DNA from: Parelaphostrongylus tenuis
Taxonomy: Eukaryota > Nematoda > Chromadorea > Rhabditida > Metastrongylidae
NCBI GenBank assembly: GCA_019055375.1
Contig: JAHQIW010005442.1
Location: 1-64,000 of the forward strand
DNA: 64,000 nucleotides
Reading direction: 5' to 3'
Shown one piece after another: positions 47,397 to 58,866 of the stretch (position 1 is its first letter; each line of letters begins with the position of its first letter). A model generated the notes under the pieces. That model was given only the letters and a program-made list of their open reading frames with translations, searched no databases and was not told the DNA's origin. The position numbers were made by a program, and so were the translations under genes.

Positions 47397-50300
47397 TAGT
47401 ACAGGGCACTAAGAGAGCCTCTATAGACACTTTGCCGATCGATGAAATTGCGATCTCCCAAACTGTTGGATTACTAACAATAGTTCAGTGGAAACGCTGA
47501 GGTACTACTTGATGATCACCAAAAGAGCAAATTTAACACAGCATCGGTAAATACTTAAGCAGTGCTAATGTATAAGCAAAAGTTATTTGTTGATGAGTTG
47601 CGTTGATTGTATAAATTGTTGATTGGTAAATATTCTGAGTAGAAAGTCTTCAACTTTTGCAAAGAATTCCATAAAAGCCTTGATTAAGAAAACGAATTTT
47701 TCCCAAAAAAAAAACAAAATGATAAATACAAACTCTATCAAGGCTCACGCGGGCTGAACACCAAAAGATCGAAGTTTCTTCTGAAAGTCATACATAGTGG
47801 AAAAAGTATTTTCGAATTACGCTCTTGCAATATTATCGAAAATTGTGAAAAAAAGATGAAAAGCGTTTTTATCTACAGGATGTGTCTTCCGTATAAAAAA
47901 GGTTTCCAATATAAGTAGTCTTTTTTCATTAGAAATAAGCTCGTAGAAGTTCCATCAATGTTAACCTATCCTTCTGCAGAAGTGGAGTTTATAATCAAAT
48001 AATATAGAGCTCGCTGTAAAGTTGAAACAGCGGAATGGTTACGCCAAAATCAAAAAGTTGTTTTACAAATTGCAAGCCTCGGTAAGGCTATAGAAAGTTC
48101 AAAAGTTATACTAAAAGGGCCTTCATGAAAGTTTTCCTCTGTATAATGAAAATTGCTTGACTATGTTCTCCTTATGACAGTGTTATTATATTGCAACCAA
48201 ATATCGAAAAATTTTGACCACTATGTGAGTAGGAAATTCATGAGTGTAACTGATTCAAATTTAGAACTTCTCATCTAAATCGCTCGCTATCCTATGGCCA
48301 TGGTTCCCCTCATTTATGTTGATGGCCGTACTACCGATCGCCAGTGAAAGAAGAGTGACCAGTTCAACAAAATATGACAGAGGAAGCGGCTTATTGTGAA
48401 ACACAGCAAGCTTCATTCCGTCACACTGGGCAAAAAATGGGTAGATTGTGATGGGATATTTGCTAAAGCATAAAAAGCCATAATGTATGGAAAAAGTTCA
48501 CTATTGTTCACCATTAGAATACATAGATTATTGAACATTTTCACATATTCACAGTTTGTGATACACACACCAACGTATTTTGTAATATTGGCAATCGATA
48601 TTGCTCAGTCCTTATCTATTCGTTCTCGGAACTCTGAACAATTCAGCAGTTACCTGAATACCATATTGATCTTCCACATGGATTCACAAGTAAAATTTCC
48701 AAAAAAAAAAACAGGCTTAAAACTTTCACTCACAATTACTTGCCATATGAAAAACTTTATAGCCCTGAAGAATCGAATATCGTTTGCTATTCACTAGTCC
48801 TTTGTCAAAAACTATCCTAATCAGCAAAAAGTTGCACTCACGTAAAGAAAACATAGATTCATTCCAATTGCGGTTTAGAAGTTATCTTCTTAACTCCGTG
48901 ATCTTACAAAATTCTCAATTTTACTCTCCTTAACTTCAGCACAAAAGTTAGTATGATCCCTGATTATTATATGTGGACAAAGGAGGAACTAAAAAATAAG
49001 TTGACGCGTCACTGTTTTTTTCACCTTCCATTTAATTCGGCTTACTGTGTTGTTTTTTTTTTGTCAATATGGATTGTCATCACTTGACAACAAAGCTCAT
49101 ATTAGCCGGCAAACACCATGAAACTGCTAAAAAACACAATATCGAAGCAGAAGTATATAGGTTATATTTCTCGAATCCAAAAAAGAAAATGCTGCCGCAA
49201 CATGTTTACTACACAGAACAAAGCTCCACATGATTTCATCCTCAGACATTTGAAAGAGATTCCCAACCAAGGATCTCCTGGCAAGTGAAACAACTAATCT
49301 CGAAGCCAAATCTAATAGAATTTCTTCTGAGCAACAACAAAAATCATTTTCCTAGTATTCAAACAGTTCTTCGGAAGACTTGACTAGTTGGATTTCAAGA
49401 GTTTTTTGGAGCTCCTTCATCAAAACTTTTTGTAGTGGGTATGTGATGATTGAAATTTATGGAAAGTTGTGCGATATTCGATGCACCAATAGAGTTTGTC
49501 ACATAGATCAATATAAAAAAGTTCGAGAGAAAAATGTGAAAAACCGATCCACTGTCTTTTCGCTTAGTTGGTATTTTATACCATCACAATCAGAACTTAG
49601 TATATAGTATATTAGAAGTTAGGGATATGATAAGCAGTTTGGAGCCTGTTTTCATTCTGCTTGTTAAAACGGGAAAGCTTATTTCCTGAACCACATTATC
49701 GTATATTTCTCCCTCAATTTCTGAAGAACTATTTGGGTTTAGTGATTTTTCAAGCAATCTTTATCGTTCTACTGATAACAGAATTGCTTTGAGCTGAGAC
49801 TGTACTAAATCTTTTTCGCTTTTGCCCATATTTTCTATGACATTCTAGAAACCCATCGTCATGCAACAATAATGTATTGATACAAAAGTCTATCAATGGT
49901 TTTCCTCCACGACCTACAGGGCGAAGATACAATCATAAATGTACGGATTCAGTGGAGCAGATGATTGAAAAATGCAATCGGAGCGACTTCTTCATTAGTT
50001 CTGTTTTTTTTTCGTAGCTTTTACTAATCACTAGACCTAAAGTTGTGCCAGTTTCTACCAATTTATCATCTCAGTTCATGCACACATCGTATCGAACATT
50101 AAGTATTTTAGCTTGTGCTTATGGTGATGAAATTTCGACTTGCACATCATCCGTGAGCTGTTGGTTGGTATTGTAGCTCTGCTTTTGATTTCGGCCTACC
50201 TCCGAACAAACTAGCAGCAAGCCCTGCCGAAGACCTTTCATCGAAACGCATTCCTTGGAAACAACATCATGAAGACCTAAAGAAGCCTTTGCAAGGTTAC

Positions 50301-51170
50301 GTCAGGAATCCAAGGGATATTATACGCACAGCCAGCAATATACCATTTGGGAACATGTGCTGGTGTCCGCACAACAAGTAAAAGCGGACCATCTAAGTAA
50401 GTAAGTAAGTTATGGTGATTACGGAGAAATTTACGTTAAGATGTTCTGACAACACGTTGAACTGACCTATGAGCAGGCATTTCTCCTTCATTCCCTTAAG
50501 AAATTGAATAAAATGTACAAGGAAAGTTAGAGAACAAAACATTCATGCTAAACACATTCGTCACTAAAACAATTTGCAACATTCGAAACTTACAGTGGCA
50601 GTTTTGAGTTGTCATAGACAGTTAATCATTTTTATTCACTATCAAAAAAAAGTTTTTAGGAGTAAGTTGCAAAACAGAGGCCATGAAGACAGATAGAAAA
50701 GCAAATAAATATAGTGGAAAGTAAATGATATCTCTTGAATGAGAAAGACTTCCAAAGCTACATGGTCATTCGGGATAACCTCTGATGCGATGTTAATAGC
50801 TCAGCCGAATTGAGCATACAGAAAAGACAGGAGAAAGATAGATGCACATCCTTCATTATTACATCTCCCCTCATGAATACTTCCAAGCACAGATTTACTA
50901 GGCATTCAATGCGCAAATTGATTCAAAATTTTCACTTTTTGAGTTAGAGCAATCAAGGCAATCCATCCGAGGAGCAAAAGTAACCTAAAAGTTTTGTCAG
51001 AGATAAAAATTCGTCACTTATCACTTGAGGATTGGTTCCTTCTTCAACTTCCCTGTAAAATTTTGAATATTGAAATATGCTTGTATATTTAAAATGAGCA
51101 CTACTAAGTTTTTTTTCATTGTAAATATGATATGTTGTCACAGTGCGCTATTACGGTCCGCCCAACTTCG
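47397..51170. other. No gene recognised
   Basis: About 3.8 kb upstream of the apyrase gene. AT-rich, with small frames only (for example 48483-48797). At 50355-50395 lies GTGCTGGTGTCCGCACAACA, a hairpin-tailed repeat that recurs at 56578-56616 (minus) and 61499-61545 (plus), followed here by (GTAA)n. Confidence 0.4.
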
Positions 51171-51236
51171 ACTCAATATAAGAGAACTAATCCAGAGCAC
51201 CAATGTCAAATCATTCTCATTGCTAACGTCATACTA

Positions 51237-54200
51237 ATGCTATCGCTTTTACTACTCAAAACGGTTAGTTAAATTCCTCTTATCTGTTCAAATCAATCGC
51301 CCTCGTAAGCTGTGCAAGAGAAGACTTTGACTACATATACATGGTTTTTTTTTGGAATTATATTGAATGTTTATCACGAAGTTTTGAATCCTAAATCGCT
51401 TTCAGACGTTTCAGAACAGAAAAGGGGGTTTTTAGATAGAGTTCGATGAGAGCAATCAGAAAATGACACTGCATCGTGGATCCACTTAGAACGGGCTGAG
51501 CTACAAGGTTCCGAATATAAATCTTTCAAAAGTGCTGATTTGCTGATAAGGCGATACCATGCAAAGTCGATCATATGGATTAATTTTGGTCTACCAGCCG
51601 AAATCCATCGACTGACCAGTGGTGATGGACCAGTGTCATTGTACACTATGCCTCACCACATACGCCTCCCTCTTTGCTACATTGCAGGGCTTGATGTGGG
51701 GCGAGGGTCACTGACGAGGAGGCCGAAACCTCCGAAACACCGGTGTATGGCCCTGGCGTACCAACCTCGTCTAGGCTTAAAACATTCTTTTTTTTAATTA
51801 CATATACATTTAAAACGGTATCTCTCACCAATGCAAGTCAATCGGTGACTCTGTGTAAGTATTTTAGAAAGCACGTATCGCCGCTCGATTAGCCTTGGTA
51901 TAACAAAGATTGTGCGAGTTACATAGCTTCTCTTTTGTGGAATTACACAGTTCTAACTACCGACCCTTGCCTATTTTTCCACTATTTGCAGGTTCTAATC
52001 AGTGTAACTGCGCGGTACATTTCTTGGGATTCGGGGTGTCATGTTGATCCCAAGTGCAATAATGACCACAACGAGTGCTTGATAGGCGACGATTCTTGCT
52101 GGTACACAAACAACTTTGAGGATCAGGTGCGTTGTTAAAGCCTAGCCATAAAAGATTCTTTACTTCTTTGTGACTGTCTCCTTGGTGTAGTTTAATATAA
52201 TTTGCATAACAAAAAGCAAAATTTTGAACGCAAATTCTACTTAGTTTGTGCAGAGAACCGCCGTTAGTGCCAAGCTAGGAGAAGACGGCACAAAGGTGTA
52301 CAGCCTTCTTGCCATCACCGATATGGACGAAAACTCGAGTGGAGACAAATGGACGTGGCGTGCGGTCACACGAAAGGCAAACTTGTCAATTAACGAAGAT
52401 GGCACGAACGTCACAATAACCTGGATCACTGGTTCGGATAAAAATCTGACCACGTGAGCTGTCGCTTATTTCTTAGAGATGATGCACCTGTAGGCTGAAA
52501 GCTGAAACAAAACGATCAAGATAGAGCTTCATTTTTGAGACCGCTGTGAGTAACACTTTTTGTATGAACTGAACTTCGATCTTCTTTTCTCTTCTTTTCC
52601 TTGACTTCCGTAGATAGATTTTTAAATCCACCTTGCTGTATTTGTGTACCTCATGACTTCATCAAAATAAAAATCCCATTATAGAAACCTCAATTATAAA
52701 GGACGTGCAATGGAACTATCCGATATATCTGAATTCGCTGGTCGACTTCTTTCACCAGACGACAAAACAGGAATGCTATACGACATCAAAACTGGCAAGG
52801 TGAACTCTGTTGTGTTTGGCAATTCTTCATCATTCAGCTTATAACGCTCAAGTTTGCAGAAAAAATTCATTGATAGTGCTTCATTTATGTTGGTATCATT
52901 AATTCGTTTATGTCTATTGGATATTAGTAGTTTAATCATTTTATCGCATCCTTCAATAACTATAGATAACGGTCTTGAGTTACTCAAGGAACTTCTCAGA
53001 CTGCTGATGAAGATCAGGAGTGTTCAGTTGTCCGAGTAGTTGGTCTCACAACTAATAAATCAATAGATTTAAAGTATATTAGGGAGCTGTTCGGAGCACT
53101 GGTCACCATTATAGGCTGTACCATGGTTATTCCTCAATTCCGGACCAGGCAATACCACAAAGGGAATGAAAGCTGAATGGACAACAGTATTTGGAGGTCA
53201 CCTTATTGTTGGAGGTCATGGAACGGTTTGTGCCACTTCAATAGAATATTTTGTAATTTTCCGCATCGTGCAGTCCGTAAAGGAAAGTGACTTTGTGACA
53301 AATTTTAGCATTTTCAATAAAATTGGACTGCTTAAAGCGGTTGCACATCAATCTTAGGGAAATTATTGCAGGAGTATAGAAATCAGACAAGTGGAGCAGT
53401 TCTCACTGAAGACCCAATGTGGATCAAGGTCATTACGAATTCAGGCGAGGTAAAATCATGAATAAGATCGCGCTATCTTTAGTGCGTTGTTCATTTTTTA
53501 AGACATACTTGTCACACTTGGAAAAGGTAGGACAACGGGATTGCTGTGCTTGAACATAAAGCCATTTCCGATCCTCCGCCACCACACATCCCTTTATTAG
53601 AGAATCACCGAAATGATACCAGACATCTTTGTGAAGCTACCATAAATCAATTATACCTCTAAAACGCAGAAATGGTTATTCCAGGATTCAGTATCCACTG
53701 ACTTGACTTTGTTTCAGTGGTATTCGTGAGTTCACTCTCAAAAATCAGGTAAACTCACACAAGTCTAAGCACCTTAGCCCATGATAAAAGCTAAGAAAGT
53801 TTTGCACCTTATTCAATAATAAAAGGGAGGAAACATATCGAATGAGCGAACTGCACAATATCTGACGTTGGTCTATGGACAAAACAGAGGAAAAAAGTTC
53901 GTGTGGGATCAGGGCTTTTCTAGAACACTAATTATAAGCGGTATTGATGACGTTAATAGATATTTTCTTCCTTCTCGCACATAAAAATTCGACAATCTTT
54001 GCCATCGTTCCTGTCAAACACTTTTTTAGGTTAGAAGCTGTGACTGGCGATACATTTATAAGAGATTCCGTAGATTCGTTAACCTCACAGGAACAGGTGC
54101 TTATTTAACCCATGAAGCCGCGCAATGGTCGTCATTTCACCAAAAGTGGTTTTTCCTCCCAAGAAGAGAGTCGAATACAACTTACAATGAAGAAGAAGAC

Positions 54201-54571
54201 GAAAAAAAGTATGTGCTTCTTGTCATAGGTATTATCAAGATTTTTTTTTCATAGTAGGACTTTGTCTATATCAGATGAGTTTTAGGGGCACTAATCTGAT
54301 GATCATTGGAAATCCAAATCTCACCGACTTTGAAGCGGTCAGAATAGGAAATATAAGCAATTCTGCACGTGGCCATTCTGCTTTTGAGTTCATTCCGGGA
54401 ACAAACGACACGCTTATCGTTGCCTTGAAGTCCGAAGAGATCAGACGAAATAAATCCTCACACGCAAAGAGCTTCATTACTGTGTTTAACATCTCTGGTT
54501 ACATTCTTCTTGATGATCAAGAGCTAGCGGACGACTACAAATTTGAGGGACTCTATTTTGTCGATTGGTGA
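51237..54571 (+). CDS. Secreted calcium-activated apyrase, eight exons
   Basis: Soluble calcium-activated nucleotidase (CANT1-type apyrase), which hydrolyses extracellular nucleoside di- and triphosphates. Exons: 51237-51263, 51992-52126, 52254-52453, 52685-52799, 53115-53225, 53372-53449, 54030-54212, 54275-54571. Every junction is in phase and the total is 1146 nt, 381 aa plus stop, a normal family length. Exons 1 and 2 join into a signal peptide, MLSLLLLKTVLISVTA, so it should be secreted. A Cys-rich segment follows (CHVDPKC, HNECLIGDDSCW). Family motifs in order: YSLLAITDMDE, YKGRAMELSDIS, AVPWLFLNSGPGNTTKGMKA, EWTTVFGGHLIVGGHG, GAYLTHEAAQWS, KWFFLPRRES, HSAFEFIPGTNDTLIVALKS, KFEGLYFVDW. 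The Glu/Ser calcium-site positions of the family (ELS, KAEW, HSAF, FEG) are present. No stop or frameshift seen. Least sure is the exon 7 donor (TAT|GTGCTT). A TATA-like AATATAAGAG lies about 60 bp upstream of the ATG. Confidence 0.9.
51705..51753 (+). ncRNA. Hammerhead ribozyme (family 3) in intron 1
   Basis: Complete hammerhead on the sense strand of the apyrase intron: stem I GGGUCA (51705-51710) / UGGCCC (51748-51753, six pairs, one U-G), CUGACGA (51711-51717), stem II GGAGG-CCGAAA-CCUCC (51718-51733), GAAA (51734-51737), loop-less stem III ACACC/GGUGU (51737-51746), cleavage expected after A51747 (GUA). All core residues fit. It differs in every stem from the other families, so it is a separate lineage. 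Confidence 0.85.
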
Positions 54572-54794
54572 TAAGGCATCCGATATAATAAGCTTCTAGC
54601 ACTTTAGGAAAGTATTTAAGAAAACATGATCACCATTATTGCAATTAATAAGTTAATGGATCTTTTCACTTTGTTTATTATTAGCTCCTGATATAAATCG
54701 GCAAACCGCAGCTCACACATGAGTTGCAGTTTTGTCGTTGATCGCTCTGTGATACATTGAAGTTATTGAAAAATTGAAATGTTTTCTGTCAATC

Positions 54795-54800
54795 AATAAA
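54795..54800 (+). terminator. Likely apyrase poly(A) signal
   Basis: AATAAA 224 nt after the apyrase stop, first canonical hexamer in the 3' flank. The inverted copy has lost it. Confidence 0.45.
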
Positions 54801-55009
54801 TCATTGCAACACATGTTCAGGTGAAAGTATAACAACATAAATCTTCCTCAAGCACAAGCGTCTCCACTTTCCGCCTCATTTCGCGGTTGACGCTGGACAT
54901 GCGGACCATTCTCAGCACAGCTATAGCGTGATAAGCTAACTTGATTACATAAATTGCCCCTCTTCATAAGTAAGTGCGAGCGAACTCAGCATAGTTTCTA
55001 CCCTTCCCT

Positions 55010-55530
55010 CTCTTGGCACTTGTTGCCCATGGTGAGCTGTTTGTTTCGAGCAGCGAGGCCCTTTTTTCAACTCAAGCTCTGTGAAAAGAAATGCTTGACG
55101 TTAGCCACAAATACGTCTAGTCATTGTGAAGGTGGTCTTCCAAGCACTTTTAAGTACACTCTACTGCTTATCTTGCCCGTAATCTCATCTTCTCATTATA
55201 TAACCGACCCATCTTTGCTTTGCAATCAATGCATCGGATTCTAAACCGTGAAATGTAGAAGTTTCAAAGATTTGACCTGCTGCAAACCGGCTAGACGTTA
55301 CGTGTGGAGACTGAATCAGAAGACGTCACGTAAGTGTCTTGTGTGTTCCTTGCACTTGCATAGCTTTCTTAACGTGGTTACATTGTCAACCTACGTCTCT
55401 GCTGCATAATAGAGCGCCAGGATTGTTACTTAGTCAAAAAAGGTGAGCACGGAGTTTGGAGTCCGCTAATCGGTCGGTATGCTCTTTGAGAGGCCAACAT
55501 GCGGACTGTGCCACTCTTTTTTTCTGTCTG
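55010..55530 (-). pseudogene. RTE-type LINE RT fragment (left arm)
   Basis: Minus strand, fragments KQRWVGYIMRR (about 55200) and, upstream in the element, an AETWVDNV-like stretch, typical of the RT C-terminal part of RTE/craniiform LINEs. Many stops. It is the mirror of 62575-63110, so it was inserted before the inverted duplication. Confidence 0.55.
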
Positions 55531-55649
55531 ATTCTTCCTTTATATTGCTCTACGAGTTCAGTGAACGTCCAATGTGTTACAGTTTAAGTACTAGGGATGG
55601 AAACAAATCTGGGGCACTTTAATAAGCACGAGATACTCCCATAGATATT

Positions 55650-56000
55650 ATGAGTATATTACAGCTTCTTTTGTGGGAATTTCCCACTGAACGCCTAGAT
55701 ACTGTTCGTCTTTATTTTCACATTGTTGCAAGCCTCCGCTATGTCCAACGATGCAATCGATGTTCGTGTGTTATTGCGTCATTAGTGAAGAAAGGGTCTT
55801 TCACAGCGAGTACAATTGATGAAATCAACGAAGTTGAAGAGGCAAATTTGCTGCTGGATGCTGATTTTAATAATTTAAAAACCTCGATCAGGGTGTCCAA
55901 CGAAAGTGTCCTTGCTGCTCTCGAAGATGAACCGGCGTCAAGTGCTCGCAAATTGGCAATCAAGCTTGATGCTTTTCATATAGAAAGCAGAAATTTGTAG
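55650..56000 (+). pseudogene. Possible mariner-like HTH fragment (left arm)
   Basis: A 116-codon frame with SNESVLAALEDEPASSARKL and AIKLDA, which resembles the first helix-turn-helix of mariner transposases (D..L.AL.E..P..S.R.LA..L). The rest of the frame does not match. The mirror frame at 62130-62408 keeps the same residues with few changes, indicating either recent duplication or some constraint. Confidence 0.35.
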
Positions 56001-56029
56001 AAAACGATAGTCTGGCTCATTTCGGTTGT

Positions 56030-56410
56030 ATGGGGACAAATGAGAACCTATCTTAATTGTTGGACAGAAACGTTTCGTACGATTGTTAGTAACCCTTGAA
56101 AGTTGAAAATCCTGGCTACAGCCTCATGTGTCTGGTTATCGAAAATACCCTTCTACAACGATGTGAAATCCAAGATAAAATTGTAATCCAGGTGCGTAAA
56201 TTTCTCGCCCAGCAGAGCTCTTTCTTTGAACTGTTAGTAAGCATTCGCAAGTAATGTTTTCTGATTCCAACGCCATGTTGATCTCTTAGAAACACCGTTT
56301 CTCTGCAACGCAACAGCCAAAATAAGATTGATTCATATGCGCGAGCAAGGTTGTCTGAGGCGAACTCATCGGCCGCTGATCGAGGCAGCAATGGGTGTTG
56401 CGCAAATATC
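56030..56410. repeat. Family-E repeat (left arm)
   Basis: CACCGTTTCTCTGCAACGCA and TTGATTCATATGCGCGAGCA recur at 61190-61330 and 61760-61850, and more loosely at 46440. The copies carry related 75-91-codon frames (GIRKHYLRMLTNSSKKELC), likely an unrecognised transposon. Function unknown. Confidence 0.45.
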
Positions 56411-56616
56411 GATCGGTTTTCGACCGGTCTTATACTAGTGCGAAACTCTGCTATTTAATGAAGAATTGCCTCTCCTTTTTGAAAAAAAAAACTCTAGACA
56501 AAACGTATGACTCTGCCATAAAAGACTTTGAATAGTTTGATTTTGCCATGAATAGGTGCTTACTTGATGTTTGATACTTGAACGGTCCGTTTTCACTAAT
56601 TGTGTGGACCCCAGCA

Positions 56617-58829
56617 AGTCGTCTACATCGTTCTTTAGGAATAATGTGACTGCTCTTTTTTCTGCTGACGGTTAGTTCGGTTGGTTCTCTTTTTTTCATC
56701 TGCTTAAATCAGCTGATCTGATAAGTGTGTATAGCGAAGAATTTGCGGACATATTCATTTTCAATTATAAAAGCTCACTAATGAAGTTCATTCGGTGAAT
56801 ACATTACACCCCGTAGCATTATATGGATAGTATTATGCTCTGATAATGATATAACAAGTTTTGAGGCATTCATCAGGTCTACGTGGTAAACAGGCCCCTG
56901 CTTTCTCCTAAAGGTCTCTTCGTTAGCACAGTCCTTCGACTATCTATATTATATTTTACAGATTCGCTTATATTGGAAGAAAATTGGGCGGGCAGTAGTG
57001 TCGTACTGTATTAACATAAATAAGACATCGGAAAACTTTAACAATGTCATTCTCGAAGCAGAGGCACAGTTGACTATGTTTCCAATATGCCCACAGCACA
57101 CGAAAAACTCGGATCAATTGAAGGATACGTGATAATGACAGATTTTTTCAGCTAATATACATCCTAATCAGTGAACGTTTGTGGGATCTTTCCTTTATTG
57201 GGCAGGGATTGTTTGAAGGAGCCTTTTTGACTGGATGAAAACTTGTCGTGATACCTTCAGTTATCGTTTAGAATCTTGAATTTCGGCAAATTCAAAATGT
57301 ACTTTTTTTCTAAGAAAACCTCTACACAGGACTGTAGCAGTCAAGGTATTTATGTTTCACACGCGTCGCACGTTATCGCGAAGACTTTTGCTTTTTACTA
57401 AAAGTTGCCTGTCACTTGGTGACGATTCTCAAGTTTTTCGTACTTATCCGGTAGATTAAAGTTTGCTCTACCGTTCTAGCTCCAAATATTTTTACTTTCC
57501 CTTATTTTGACAACGAAATTCACTATCAAGCTTAGGCTTAAACTCAAGAGTAAAAAGGCGCTGCCAACGAAGAAAAGCATATTAACATGTAGAGAAAATC
57601 TTCATGCATCAGCTCAATATGTTTTACATAGATTACTTTTCAAAGCTGAGAAATATCCTAAATTCAATAATAGGAATCGCACTCCACGTATGAATCGGGC
57701 CTGCGTGGTCTGCGATCAATGCCATCAATCTACACGGTGCATGTAAAAGTCAATCTTATTTTCCCTGCTGTAGTGCAGCAAAACGGTCTCTGCAGAAAAC
57801 AAACGCAGTGATGAAATCGCCTGAACTTACGCGATCGAAAAGTTACTAATAGTCCAAGAGCAGAGCTTTGTCGTGTGGCATAGAAGCACGATAAACGAAA
57901 TGCGTGTGAAACATAATATCACTTTGAATGCTGCAGCGATGTAAGAAGGTCTCTCTGAAACGAAGTACATATCTGATTTGTCCGGAACGTACAATTTTCT
58001 ATAGTTACCTAAAGTGGTGGAAAGTCTGTGTCCAGAAAAGAATTCTATTTCAAAATTTACTGCCCGATAACGAGACTGGTCCCCTTCATCGCTTGATTTA
58101 TCGTTGAGTTGGTCTTTCTAAGCAGCGTATAGATTACCTTTATTGCCAATATCTGATGGAAAGAAATCTCGAGTTAGTTCTGCAGTCCACTTGAAGATAT
58201 GCACTTAGAATTCTTTGTAAGAAGAGATGTAGTTTTGAAAACGGCGCAGTTAACTTCCGTGTATTCCTTGTTCATTACTAGAACTACTGTAATCGATCGT
58301 TGAATTAAAAAATGCTTTACTACTCGCTCATACACAATAATTTGATCCGGCTTAACAGATTCATCCAAATCAGAACTTATCTAAAATGACCACTCACCAC
58401 TATGAGTCTGTACCATTCAACATTTACAGCAGAAGTTATCTAGTGTGACAACTCACCACTATGAGTCTCTGTCATTTATCTTCCACAATTCTTGCTGTTT
58501 ATTCTAGTTTCGTGCTCTTTCATGGTCAGTGTCATTGCAGTTTGTTTTGTAGCATTCACTAGAATATTAGCGAATAAAATTACTCAGTTGTTAATGAAAT
58601 GTTATATTCGAAATTGTGAATGTAGATATCGGTGTTTGGGAAATGTCTGACAAATGCTTATAGCAGAATCATTTGTTTTCAACTTATGTATTATATTCGT
58701 TTTCCGCTGTATATTAAGAATGTTTACCTTTCTATTCGAGCTGTTCAATTTTGCAATGTTGTCAGTACTGGTTGAAGTCGATCTCTCTTGGCCGCCATAT
58801 GCACAAACGATGGAAGTTTGGAAATCCAA

Positions 58830-58866
<37 letters not shown>

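Larger units (their letters stand above)
54030..56616 (+). repeat. Left arm of large inverted duplication
   Basis: From the apyrase exon 7 region to about 56616 this sequence is repeated in reverse at 61499-64000 (coordinates of paired points sum to about 118,100). Paired landmarks: apyrase stop 54571 with 63520; frame start 55650 with about 62440; GGACCCCAGCA (56606) with TGCTGGGGTCC (61499). Divergence is roughly 10% by eye, with small indels. The arm may extend further left than the window lets one test. Confidence 0.85.

Noticed and set aside
50215..50260. Hammerhead-like CTGCCGAAGACCTTTCATCG / AAACGCATTCC
   Set aside because: Core and stems cannot be arranged properly; kept out of the ribozyme list.
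52694..53039. ORFs overlapping apyrase exon 4 and intron 4
   Set aside because: Antisense or intronic shadows of the apyrase gene.
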